Shown here: positions 16,373 to 24,390 of the stretch, in pieces
How positions within the stretch are numbered: the stretch's first letter is position 1
Layout: every line of letters begins with the position of its first letter
Assembly (NCBI GenBank): GCA_900756035.1
Contig: CAAEIR010000200.1
Span: 1 to 41,478 of the forward strand
DNA: 41,478 bases
DNA from: an uncultured Anaerostipes sp.
GTDB lineage: Bacteria; Bacillota; Clostridia; Lachnospirales; Lachnospiraceae
Reading direction: 5' to 3'
The notes under the pieces: model-generated
Told to the model about the DNA's origin: nothing
The model's database searches: none
What the model saw: only the letters and a program-made list of their open reading frames with translations
Position numbers and translations under genes: made by a program

Positions 16373-17245
16373 CTTTATACGCTGCCAGAGAATCCATCCG
16401 ATTCCGCCAATGGCAAGAATCAGAGCCAGTAACTGTGATACACGGATTCCGGTACTGCCAAGCATCAGAGAGTCTGTGCGCAGTCCCTCAATTAGAAATC
16501 TTCCGATTCCGTATCCGACTGCGTAGAGTGCAATCAGCTCGCCGTCAAAGGTCTTTCGCTTGGTAAACCAGAGGATCAAAAGCAAGACTGCCAGATTCCA
16601 GAGAGATTCATAGAGAAAAGTCGGATGAACCTGAATATAGGAAACTGCCTGATTCCCGGAAGTCAGGTAGACAACTTTGTCATATAACCCGGATTCAATA
16701 ATCTCAGAGAGACGTCCCTGATGGAGAAAATAGTCTGTAGGAATCTGCATGGCAAAAAGATTGTCCGTGAAACCTCCGAAAGCTTCTCTGTTAAAAAAGT
16801 TGCCCCATCTGCCAAGAATTTGTCCAACTAATAATCCTTTAATTGCTACATCTCCAAACTGAAAGGCAGATACTTTGCGTATTTTGCAAAAAATAAAAAG
16901 TGTGATAACCGCTGCAATGATACCGCCATAAATGGCAAGTCCGCCGCTTCGGATATTTATAATTTCATCAAGATGGTTTTTGTAGTAATCCCAGGAAAAA
17001 ATTACATAGTAAAGCCTTGCCCCGACAATAGATGGGATCAGCATACAAATCAGATAATCAAAAACCAGCTCCGGATCAAATTGCCCGGCTCTTTTTGCTG
17101 CATAATAAGATACGATTAATCCAAATAGGAAACCACAGGCAATGGTTACACCATAATATTTAATTTCCAATCCGCCGATGGAAAAACCATCACCGACATT
17201 TTTTAATAAAATCCCCAGGTGAGGGAATCTGATACTTTGTTCCAT
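16343..17245 (-). CDS. lgt: Prolipoprotein diacylglyceryl transferase
   Basis: Lgt moves a diacylglyceryl group from phosphatidylglycerol to the lipobox cysteine of prelipoproteins in the membrane. The 300-residue protein has about seven membrane helices. It shows the family motifs IRSGGLAIYGG (about 100-110), GRWGNFFNREAFGG (near 146-159) and the VHPTFLYES signature near 206-214. The second ATG (17245) is chosen because AGGA lies 9 nt before it; the ATG two codons upstream has only 3 nt. It is divergent from ychF and convergent with the glycyl radical enzyme gene, so it appears monocistronic. Confidence 0.94.
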   Translation of the reverse strand: MEQSIRFPHLGILLKNVGDGFSIGGLEIKYYGVTIACGFLFGLIVSYYAAKRAGQFDPELVFDYLICMLIPSIVGARLYYVIFSWDYYKNHLDEIINIRSGGLAIYGGIIAAVITLFIFCKIRKVSAFQFGDVAIKGLLVGQILGRWGNFFNREAFGGFTDNLFAMQIPTDYFLHQGRLSEIIESGLYDKVVYLTSGNQAVSYIQVHPTFLYESLWNLAVLLLILWFTKRKTFDGELIALYAVGYGIGRFLIEGLRTDSLMLGSTGIRVSQLLALILAIGGIGWILWQRIKNRRTNRRSS

Positions 17246-17344
17246 TCTCATACGTCCTTTCTGTGTTGAAAATATCTTATCTCATTTCTCTTTCCTTTTC
17301 AAGATCCTTGTGATAGATGGCGTAGAGATTAGCTAATATTTGAA

Positions 17345-17373
17345 TTTTGAGGCTAAATATGGTACATTATAAC
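17345..17373 (+). promoter_or_regulatory. Putative promoter of ychF
   Basis: TTTTGA (17345-17350) and TATAAC (17368-17373) are spaced 17 bp apart. An overlapping alternative is TTGAAT with TACATT, also at 17 bp. Which is used cannot be decided by eye. Confidence 0.45.
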
Positions 17374-17448
17374 GTAGGTGTTAAGGCTCTTTAGAACGAA
17401 AGGAACTTTTAACATATGGGAAAAGATTTAAAAGGAGATAGATGAAAT

Positions 17449-18540
17449 ATGAAATTAGGAATTGTGGGACTGCCTAATGTGGGAAAGAGTACCTTATTTA
17501 ATTCTCTGACAAAAGCAGGTGCAGAATCAGCAAATTATCCATTTTGTACCATTGACCCCAACGTGGGAATTGTAACGGTTCCGGATGCCCGTGTGGATCA
17601 TCTGGCAGAAAAATATCACTCAAAAAAGGTGATTCCTGCGGCGATTGAATTCGTGGATATTGCGGGACTGGTAAAAGGAGCATCTAAGGGAGAAGGGCTT
17701 GGAAATCAATTCCTTGCCAATATTCGTGAGGTTGACGCCATTGTTCATGTAGTGCGCTGTTTTGACGATGGAAATATTGTTCATGTAGACGGATCTGTTG
17801 ATCCGCTTCGAGATATCGAGACGATTAACTTTGAATTGATTTTCTCAGATATTGAGGTACTGGACAGAAGAATTGCAAAATCAACCAAAGGTGCAAGAAA
17901 TGATAAATCTCTTGCCCGTGAGGTGGAATTTTTACAGAAGGTAAAAGTTCATTTAGAAGACGGAAAGCTTGCAAAAACATTTGAGACAGAAGATGAGGAA
18001 GAACAGGAAATCTTAAATTCCTGCAATCTTTTAACAATTAAACCGGTTATTTTTGCAGCAAATGTGAATGAAGATGAACTTGGACAGGAAGACAACGATT
18101 ATGTAAAAGCAGTCAGAGAATATGCAAAAGATGTAGAAGCAGAAGTATTTGTAGTCTGCGCTCAGATTGAGCAGGAAATCTCTGAATTAGATGACGATGA
18201 AAAGAAAGAATTCTTAGAAGATCTCGGTTTAGAAGAATCCGGATTGGAAAAACTGATCCGTGCCAGCTATTCACTGCTTGGATTGATCAGTTTCCTGACA
18301 TCAGGAGAAGACGAAACCCGTGCATGGACCATTCAAAAAGGAACCAAAGCCCCACAGGCAGCAGGAAAGATACACACAGACTTTGAAAGAGGATTCATCT
18401 GTGCAGAAGTCGTATCCTATGAAGATCTGAAAACATACGATACCATGCAGGCATGTAAAGAAAAAGGACTGGTACGCCAGGAAGGAAAAGAATACATCGT
18501 AAAAGACGGAGACATTATTGTCTTCCGATTTAATGTGTAA
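17449..18540 (+). CDS. ychF: Redox-responsive Obg-like ATPase YchF
   Basis: YchF is a universally conserved P-loop protein of the Obg GTPase group that prefers ATP; it binds ribosomes and is linked to stress responses. The 363-residue length is normal. Visible are G1 GLPNVGKSTLFNSLT (5-19), the switch region NYPFCTIDPNVG, G3 DIAGLVKGASKGEGLGNQFL and the C-terminal TGS domain (about 280-363). AAAAGGAG precedes the ATG. It stands alone between divergent lgt and the region upstream of mraZ. Assignment is certain. Confidence 0.97.
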   Translation: MKLGIVGLPNVGKSTLFNSLTKAGAESANYPFCTIDPNVGIVTVPDARVDHLAEKYHSKKVIPAAIEFVDIAGLVKGASKGEGLGNQFLANIREVDAIVHVVRCFDDGNIVHVDGSVDPLRDIETINFELIFSDIEVLDRRIAKSTKGARNDKSLAREVEFLQKVKVHLEDGKLAKTFETEDEEEQEILNSCNLLTIKPVIFAANVNEDELGQEDNDYVKAVREYAKDVEAEVFVVCAQIEQEISELDDDEKKEFLEDLGLEESGLEKLIRASYSLLGLISFLTSGEDETRAWTIQKGTKAPQAAGKIHTDFERGFICAEVVSYEDLKTYDTMQACKEKGLVRQEGKEYIVKDGDIIVFRFNV

Positions 18541-18556
18541 CACCCTGGAGCCAGGC

Positions 18557-18617
18557 AGAAATAAGGAAGGAGGCACGATGAATGCTTGCATTCGAGAGAG
18601 CCCCCTTCCTTATTTCT
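18557..18617 (+). repeat. Large hairpin upstream of mraZ enclosing a ribosome binding site
   Basis: Positions 18557-18573 pair with 18601-18617: 14 continuous pairs, one mismatch, then more pairs. The loop holds GAATG-CUUG-CAUUC (18580-18593), a hairpin with a stable CUUG tetraloop. The 5' arm contains AAGGAAGGAGG, a near-ideal ribosome binding site. In addition CACGATG in the loop is complementary to CATCGTG at 18634-18640, allowing a pseudoknot or switch. It may double as the ychF terminator, although the trailing T-run is weak. Confidence 0.6.
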
Positions 18618-18676
18618 ATTTGGCGAAGGCCAGACATCGTGAAAACGAGGGGGAAGCGAGAGGGAGATATCCTTGA
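18578..18676 (+). CDS. Possible 32-residue peptide in the ychF-mraZ gap
   Basis: The ATG follows AAGGAAGGAGG by 4 nt and opens a 32-codon frame beginning MNACIRESPLPYFYLAKARH and ending RGRYP; it is rich in arginine and glutamate late on. A second frame starting at 18582 (65 codons, to 18779) has the better spacing of 8 nt, so either, both or neither may be translated. The ribosome binding site lies in the stem of the hairpin described above. No homologue family can be named. This is the main content of the 324-bp gap between ychF and mraZ apart from the mraZ promoter and operator. Confidence 0.3.
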   Translation: MNACIRESPLPYFYLAKARHRENEGEARGRYP

Positions 18677-18685
18677 TGTGGATAA
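18677..18685 (-). promoter_or_regulatory. Candidate DnaA box upstream of mraZ
   Basis: TGTGGATAA is the exact complement of the consensus DnaA box TTATCCACA. A near-match, TGTGGATTA, lies at 18741-18749, just before the mraZ -35 box. This is a motif match only. Confidence 0.4.
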
Positions 18686-18753
18686 CTCTCTTTTTTGTGC
18701 GAAAAATGTCGAATTTTATAAGAAAAAACTAAGATTTGATTGTGGATTATTTC

Positions 18754-18782
18754 TTGCAATTTGTATGCATATCGTATAAAAT
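18754..18782 (+). promoter_or_regulatory. Promoter of the mraZ division cluster
   Basis: TTGCAA (18754-18759), a 17-bp spacer and TAAAAT (18777-18782) form a good sigma-A-type promoter. It lies immediately upstream of the phased AGTGG repeats. Confidence 0.65.
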
Positions 18783-18791
18783 AAAATCTAT

Positions 18792-18827
18792 AAGTGGTTA
18801 GAAGTGGTGGATAGTGGTGGCGAGTGC
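18792..18827 (+). promoter_or_regulatory. MraZ-type operator: AGTGG repeats with a 10-bp period
   Basis: AGTGG occurs at 18793, 18803 and 18813, followed by AGTGC at 18823, exactly 10 bp apart. MraZ proteins bind such phased (A)GTGG-like repeats upstream of their own operon. The site is directly downstream of the promoter, so bound MraZ would probably repress the cluster. Confidence 0.8.
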
Positions 18828-18864
18828 CATCTGATATCATCAAGTGGAGCAAAGAGGTGATTCC

Positions 18865-19296
18865 ATGTTTATGGGAGAATTTAATCACACCATTGATGCG
18901 AAAGGCAGGCTGATCATTCCCTCCAGATTTCGGGAAGCACTGGGACAGGAATTTGTTATGACAAGGGGATTGGATGGATGCCTGTTTGTTTTCCCCTTAG
19001 ACGAGTGGGGAGAATTTCAGAAAAAACTTGGAACCCTTCCGCTGATTAATAAAAATGCCAGGAAATTTGCAAGATTTTTCCAGGCAGGGGCAGCTCCGTG
19101 TGAGATGGACAAACAGGGAAGAACATTGATTCCGGCGACATTAAGGGAGTTTGCCTGTATGGAGAAAGAAGTAGTCTTGACTGGGATGCTGAATCGTATT
19201 GAAATATGGAGTAAGGAAAAGTGGAATGAAAACAATTCTTACGAAGATATGGACGATATTGCAGCCAGTATGCAGGAATTGGGATTGAGTATTTAG
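18865..19296 (+). CDS. mraZ: Transcriptional regulator MraZ
   Basis: MraZ is a ring-forming DNA-binding protein that controls its own division-and-wall cluster. The 143-residue protein has two SpoVT-AbrB-like halves, each with a D.KGR motif: FNHTIDAKGRLIIPSRFR near residues 5-22 and CEMDKQGRTLIPATLREF near 77-94. The ATG at 18865 follows AGAGGTGAT at 4 nt; an in-frame GTG seven codons earlier has no such site. It is the first gene of the cluster and probably autoregulates through the AGTGG repeats upstream. rsmH follows after 7 nt. Confidence 0.95.
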   Translation: MFMGEFNHTIDAKGRLIIPSRFREALGQEFVMTRGLDGCLFVFPLDEWGEFQKKLGTLPLINKNARKFARFFQAGAAPCEMDKQGRTLIPATLREFACMEKEVVLTGMLNRIEIWSKEKWNENNSYEDMDDIAASMQELGLSI

Positions 19297-19303
19297 GAGA
19301 GTT

Positions 19304-20239
19304 ATGAATTTTCAACATGTTTCCGTTTTACTTGAAGAGACGGTAGAAGAATTGAATATTAAGCCGGATGGAATTTATGTGGATGGAACTCTGGGCGGAG
19401 GCGGACATGCCTTTCATATTTGTCAGAAACTATCTGACCAGGGACGTTATATTGGGATCGACCAGGATGCAGATGCAATTGCGGCGAGCTCAGAGCGCCT
19501 GAAGGAATTTGGCAGCAGAGTGACCATTGTCCGCGATAATTACAGAAATATGCCGAAAGTTCTTAATGAACTAGGAATTGAGCAAGTAGACGGTATTTTG
19601 TTGGATCTGGGGGTATCTTCTTTTCAGTTAGATGAGAAAGAGAGAGGATTTACTTATCGGGAAGATGTTCCGTTAGATATGAGAATGGACAGGCGTCAGA
19701 GTCTTACGGCTCGTGAGATTGTGAATGAATATTCAGAAATGGAACTATTCCATGTTATCAGAGATTATGGAGAAGAAAAATTTGCAAAGAATATTGCAAA
19801 ACATATTGTAAATAAGAGAAAAGAGCATCCGATTGAAACGACGGGAGAGCTGATAGAGATTATTAAAGCGGCGATCCCTATGAAGGTAAGGGCTGTCGGA
19901 GGGCATCCGGCAAAAAAGACCTTTCAGGCAATTCGAATTGAGTGCAACAAAGAACTGGAAGTACTGAAGGATAGTCTGGATGCTATGATTGACTTACTAA
20001 AGCCGGGGGGAAGGCTTTGTATTATTACATTCCATTCGTTAGAAGATCGTATTGTAAAACGGGCTTTTAAGAAAAATGAGAATCCATGTACATGTCCTCC
20101 GAATTTTCCGGTTTGTGTCTGTGGAAATATTTCAAAAGGGAAACAGCTGACAAGAAAACCGATTATTCCGGGAGAAAAAGAATTAAACGAAAACAAGCGG
20201 GCAAAGAGTTCAAAACTCAGAGTATTTGAGAGAGTATAA
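19304..20239 (+). CDS. rsmH: 16S rRNA m4C1402 methyltransferase
   Basis: RsmH (MraW) uses SAM to methylate N4 of C1402 in the ribosomal decoding site. The 311-residue protein has the SAM-binding start YVDGTLGGGGHAFHI (about 25-39), then DGILLDLGVSSFQLDEKERGF, and the late motifs FHSLEDRIVKRAFK and RAKSSKLRVFERV at the C-terminus. All match the family over its full length. It is in operon with mraZ upstream and the ftsL-like gene 13 nt downstream. Confidence 0.97.
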   Translation: MNFQHVSVLLEETVEELNIKPDGIYVDGTLGGGGHAFHICQKLSDQGRYIGIDQDADAIAASSERLKEFGSRVTIVRDNYRNMPKVLNELGIEQVDGILLDLGVSSFQLDEKERGFTYREDVPLDMRMDRRQSLTAREIVNEYSEMELFHVIRDYGEEKFAKNIAKHIVNKRKEHPIETTGELIEIIKAAIPMKVRAVGGHPAKKTFQAIRIECNKELEVLKDSLDAMIDLLKPGGRLCIITFHSLEDRIVKRAFKKNENPCTCPPNFPVCVCGNISKGKQLTRKPIIPGEKELNENKRAKSSKLRVFERV

Positions 20240-20252
20240 TAAGGGGAAATTT

Positions 20253-20750
20253 ATGGACAAGTCAAGACAGGAACGATACAATTTAATCTATGGAAATACC
20301 GCAAGAAAGATGGAATCATCACAGGCAGCACCGAATTATGATGAGCCGTTAAAAAAGAAAAGGCCTAAGAGAAGACCTTCCGGGCCGAAAACAACGACAA
20401 AAACAAGACAGAATCAGAAACGTGCAATGGCGATTGATTTTGCATTCCTTAAGGTTTTGTCAGCCGGACTTGCAGTGATTGCCGTTATGAGTTTCTTCTA
20501 TTTATCAGAAAGAGCAAGGCTGTTAAATCAGCGAGCGGTTCTCACAGATACAAAGACCCAGCTAAATACGCTTCAGGTAGAAAACGAAGATTTGAATCTG
20601 GAGATAGAACAGAGCATTCGCCTGAATACGATTGAAGCGGCAGCGAAAAAATATGGTATGAAAAAACCGGATGCAAGTCATGTGATACGTTATGACAGCA
20701 AAAATGTAGAGTATGTGCGTCAGTTTGGGAAAATACCAAAAGCAGACTAA
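20253..20750 (+). CDS. FtsL-like cell division protein
   Basis: This 165-residue bitopic protein has a basic, proline-rich cytoplasmic N-terminus (about 34-58) and one membrane segment at about 61-84 (FAFLKVLSAGLAVIAVMSFF). An extracellular coiled coil follows at about 85-120 (TQLNTLQVENEDLNLEIE). That architecture and the place between rsmH and a class B PBP gene define FtsL, a septal scaffold that acts with DivIB and DivIC. Primary sequence is poorly conserved in the family. AAGGGG lies 6 nt before the ATG at 20253; an upstream ATG inside rsmH is unlikely. Confidence 0.82.
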   Translation: MDKSRQERYNLIYGNTARKMESSQAAPNYDEPLKKKRPKRRPSGPKTTTKTRQNQKRAMAIDFAFLKVLSAGLAVIAVMSFFYLSERARLLNQRAVLTDTKTQLNTLQVENEDLNLEIEQSIRLNTIEAAAKKYGMKKPDASHVIRYDSKNVEYVRQFGKIPKAD

Positions 20751-20762
20751 GAGGTGGTTTAC

Positions 20763-22580
20763 TTGAAGAGAAAAAAAAAGAAACCTATAAAACGACTAAA
20801 TCATGCTATGAAGGTACGGGCAGTGGCTGTCTCTGCCTTCATAGCACTTCTTTTTATTGGGCTGGTGGGACGTCTGGTTTATTTCAGCGTTTTTAAAAAT
20901 GGAATTTATAAACGACAGGTTTTGTCACAGCAAAATTATACCAGTGAAACTCTTCCATATAAAAGGGGGGATATTTTAGATCGAAACGGGAATACTTTAG
21001 CTACCAGCCAAAAAATGTATAATCTGGTACTGGAACCAAAAAATATTTTAAGGTCAAAAACAATTAAGAAAGCCACATTAAATGCCCTTACAAAATATAT
21101 GGGATTGGATGTCAATGATCTTACAAAATACATCAATAAACATAAGGATTCTTATTATGCTGTATATAGAGAGGAATTATCCTACAGTCAGATTGCAGAT
21201 TTGAAAGATTTTCTGGCCAGTGATAAGGCAAAGAATGTCTCGGGAATTGTATTTTCAGAAAAATATAAGAGACGGTATCCGAATAAATCCTTAGCAAGTC
21301 AGGTTTTGGGCTTTGTATCAGACGGAACGATCGGAACCGGAGGAATCGAGCAATATTATAACAGCACCCTTTCAGGAGTGGATGGAAGAAAGTATAAATA
21401 CTTAAATGAAGAACTGGAACAAGATAGTTCGATTGTAGAACCTGAAAATGGGAAAACCATTGTGACAACCATTGATTCTAATATTCAAAAGCTTGCAGAG
21501 AAGGAACTTGAAACCTTTGAAAAGAAATATGGAAGTAAGGGGAGCAGTATTCTTGTAATGAATCCGAACAATGGAGAAGTCTATGCAATGGCAAATTCTA
21601 CTTCGTTTGATTTGGAGAATCCGAGAGATGAGAAAATTTTATTGAAGAAATATTCTCAGAGTGAGATTCAAAAGATGAGTAAGAAAGAGAGAACAGAGGC
21701 ATTTAATGAAATTTGGAAAAATCCAATTGTCTCCAACGCTTTCGAACCGGGTTCCACCTACAAGCCATTTACGGTGGCGACAGGTCTGGAAGAGGGAATT
21801 CTCGAAGGAGATGAAACTTATTACTGTGACGGATTTCAGCAAGTCGGGCCCCACAAGATTCATTGTTCCCACAGGGAAGGGCATGGACAGATCACGCTTT
21901 CTCAGACCATTTCACTCTCATGTAATGATGCATTGATGCAGATTGCGGCGAAAGAGGGAAATGAGACATTTGCAAAGTACCAGAAGATTTTTAATTTCGG
22001 TAACCTTACCGGCATTGATCTTCCGGGGGAAGCTCAAACCGCATCACTTTTGCATGATGCAGAGGATATGAAAGCAGCAGATCTTGCTACCAGTTCCTTC
22101 GGACAGTCATTTAACTGTTCTATGATTCAGATGGGCAGTGCCTTTTGTTCGCTGATCAATGGAGGAAATTTTTATAAGCCTCATATTGTGAAGCAGACCC
22201 GAAGTGATGAAGGAGATGTGACCGGGAATGTAGAACCGACACTGGTAAAACAGACGGTTTCCAAGGAAACATCAGATAAATTGAAAGAATACATGCAGGA
22301 AACAGTAGATTCCGGAACCGGAACAAAAGCCCAGCTTAAAAATTACACGGTTGGAGGAAAGACCGGGACTGCTCAGAAGATTCCGAGAAGTGCAGGTACT
22401 TATATCGTTTCTTTCTGTGGATTTGCGCCGGTAGAAAATCCGCAGGTTGTAGTTTATGTAGTAATTGATGAGATTCAGAAGAGTTCTCAGACCAACACAG
22501 GACTTGCAGTTGAGATTGCAAAAAATGTACTGGAAGGATCTCTCAAAGAACTAAATGTAGCGAAAAGCAGCAAAAAGTAA
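20763..22580 (+). CDS. Class B penicillin-binding protein (FtsI/SpoVD-like transpeptidase), first of two
   Basis: This D,D-transpeptidase crosslinks septal peptidoglycan. Residue order: a basic N-terminus, a membrane anchor (about 18-40), the dimerisation domain with RGDILDRNG near 72, and the transpeptidase domain. All three catalytic motifs are present: S331-T-Y-K334, S386-C-N, and K533-T-G. No PASTA repeats follow, and the protein ends at 605 residues. TTG at 20763 is chosen because GAGGTGG (20751-20757) lies 5 nt before it; the in-frame GTG at 20754 is part of that site. It follows the ftsL-like gene directly. Confidence 0.92.
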   Translation: MKRKKKKPIKRLNHAMKVRAVAVSAFIALLFIGLVGRLVYFSVFKNGIYKRQVLSQQNYTSETLPYKRGDILDRNGNTLATSQKMYNLVLEPKNILRSKTIKKATLNALTKYMGLDVNDLTKYINKHKDSYYAVYREELSYSQIADLKDFLASDKAKNVSGIVFSEKYKRRYPNKSLASQVLGFVSDGTIGTGGIEQYYNSTLSGVDGRKYKYLNEELEQDSSIVEPENGKTIVTTIDSNIQKLAEKELETFEKKYGSKGSSILVMNPNNGEVYAMANSTSFDLENPRDEKILLKKYSQSEIQKMSKKERTEAFNEIWKNPIVSNAFEPGSTYKPFTVATGLEEGILEGDETYYCDGFQQVGPHKIHCSHREGHGQITLSQTISLSCNDALMQIAAKEGNETFAKYQKIFNFGNLTGIDLPGEAQTASLLHDAEDMKAADLATSSFGQSFNCSMIQMGSAFCSLINGGNFYKPHIVKQTRSDEGDVTGNVEPTLVKQTVSKETSDKLKEYMQETVDSGTGTKAQLKNYTVGGKTGTAQKIPRSAGTYIVSFCGFAPVENPQVVVYVVIDEIQKSSQTNTGLAVEIAKNVLEGSLKELNVAKSSKK

Positions 22581-22635
22581 TACAGGACAGATTTCTTCAT
22601 AATCTTATACTAAGAGAAAAGTTATGGAGTATGTC

Positions 22636-24372
22636 ATGAAGACAATCTTTAAAAAGAGAATTCTTTGGATGGTTTTGTTGTTTTTTGTCGGGTTTTTGGT
22701 TGTGACGATTCGCCTTGGATATGTTATGATTATTCAGGCAGATAAATATCTTGGCCTGGCCAGAGATCTGCATCAAAGAGACAGAGAGATTAAAGCGCCC
22801 AGAGGAATTATTTATGACCGCAATGGCGTAAAAATTGCTTCCAATAAGGCAGTATATTCAATCTCTGTCATCTACTCACAGACCACCGACAAAGATAAAG
22901 TCGCAAGAGTGCTGGCGGAAGAACTGGGGATGGAATTTGACCAGATTCGGAAGAAAGTATATAAGAACTCTGTGAGAGAAAAGATAAAAAGCAATGTAGA
23001 GAAAAAAATTGCTGACCGGATTCGTGAATATGAGTTAGACGGAGTAAAGGTCGATGAGGATTACAAAAGAGTTTATCCATATGATTCCCTGGCTTCGAAA
23101 GTTCTGGGATTTACCGGAGGAGATAATCAGGGAATTGTGGGGATTGAAGTAGCTTATGACAAATATTTAAAAGGAAAATCCGGAAGGATTTTAACATTGA
23201 CAGATGGAAATGGTGTCGAAATCGAGGGCGCCTATGAAGAACGAGAGGAGCCTGTGGCAGGCAGTAATCTTTATATTTCTTTGGATGTAAATCTTCAACA
23301 TTACGCTGAACAGGCATGTAAGAAGGTAAAAAAAGAGAAAAAAGCCAAGCAGGTTTCCATGATTCTGATGAATCCGCAAAATGGAGAAATCTATGCCATG
23401 GTGAATGTGCCCGAATATAATTTGAATGAGCCTTTTAAATTGAATAAAAAACAATCAGTGGCAAGTGCCAAAAAGCAGCAGGAATATTTAAACCGTAAGT
23501 GGAGAAACAGTTGTTTAAATGATACGTATGAACCAGGATCCGTCTTTAAAATTGTTACGGCAACGGCAGGACTGGAACTTAATAAGGTTCAGGTAGATGA
23601 TCATTTTAACTGTCCGGGGTTTCGAATTGTAGAAGACCGAAAGATCCGCTGCCATAAAGTTGGAGGTCACGGAAGTGAAACCTTCAAGGAGGGGGTTATG
23701 AATTCCTGTAACCCGGTATTTATGGAAGTGGGTGCAAGGGTCGGTGTTGATGGCATGTATGATACCTTTAAAAAATTAGGATTATTTGAGAAAACCGGAA
23801 TTGATCTTCCGGGAGAAGCGGGCTCTATTATGCACCAGAAGAAAAATGTCAAGGCAGTGGAGCTTGCAACCATGTCCTTTGGTCAATCCATTCAGGTTAC
23901 ACCGCTTCAGTTGCTGCGCGCTGCCAGTGCTGCAGTAAATGGAGGCAAACTGATTACTCCTCATTTTGGAGTGAAGACAGTGTCTGCCGATGGAAAGAAA
24001 GAAAAGATTTTTTCTTATAAGACAAAGGATCATGTGATCAAAAAAGAAACATCCGAAACAATGAGAGAATTGTTGGAAGCCGTGGTATCCGAAGGATCCG
24101 GGCGTAACTGTAAAATTGAGGGATTTTCCATTGGAGGCAAAACCGCGACCAGCGAAAAACTTCCGAGAGGCAACGGAAAATATATTTCTTCATTTTTAGG
24201 ATTTTCTAAAGCGGAGAATCCGACGGTCATGGGAATTGTACTGATTGATGAGCCGCAGGGTACTTACTATGGAGGAACCATTGCTGCTCCTGTAATGAAA
24301 AGTGTGTTTCAGGTGGCACTGCCGTACCTTGGAATTTCCAGAGATTATACAGTGGAGAAGAAAAGCGAATAA
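22636..24372 (+). CDS. Class B penicillin-binding protein with a KTA third motif, second of two
   Basis: This protein is similar in plan to the preceding PBP: one membrane anchor (about 9-30), APRGIIYDRNG near 54-64 in the dimerisation domain, and a transpeptidase domain with S302-V-F-K and SCN (NSCNPVF). The third motif reads K502-T-A instead of K-T-G. No PASTA domain is present. Position next to mraY and the SEDS gene suggests a FtsI or SpoVD role, with the two PBPs dividing vegetative and sporulation or elongation work. The ATG at 22636 has GGAG 6 nt upstream; an ATG four codons earlier is the alternative. Confidence 0.9.
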   Translation: MKTIFKKRILWMVLLFFVGFLVVTIRLGYVMIIQADKYLGLARDLHQRDREIKAPRGIIYDRNGVKIASNKAVYSISVIYSQTTDKDKVARVLAEELGMEFDQIRKKVYKNSVREKIKSNVEKKIADRIREYELDGVKVDEDYKRVYPYDSLASKVLGFTGGDNQGIVGIEVAYDKYLKGKSGRILTLTDGNGVEIEGAYEEREEPVAGSNLYISLDVNLQHYAEQACKKVKKEKKAKQVSMILMNPQNGEIYAMVNVPEYNLNEPFKLNKKQSVASAKKQQEYLNRKWRNSCLNDTYEPGSVFKIVTATAGLELNKVQVDDHFNCPGFRIVEDRKIRCHKVGGHGSETFKEGVMNSCNPVFMEVGARVGVDGMYDTFKKLGLFEKTGIDLPGEAGSIMHQKKNVKAVELATMSFGQSIQVTPLQLLRAASAAVNGGKLITPHFGVKTVSADGKKEKIFSYKTKDHVIKKETSETMRELLEAVVSEGSGRNCKIEGFSIGGKTATSEKLPRGNGKYISSFLGFSKAENPTVMGIVLIDEPQGTYYGGTIAAPVMKSVFQVALPYLGISRDYTVEKKSE

Positions 24373-24390
24373 AACAAATGAGGTGGTGGC

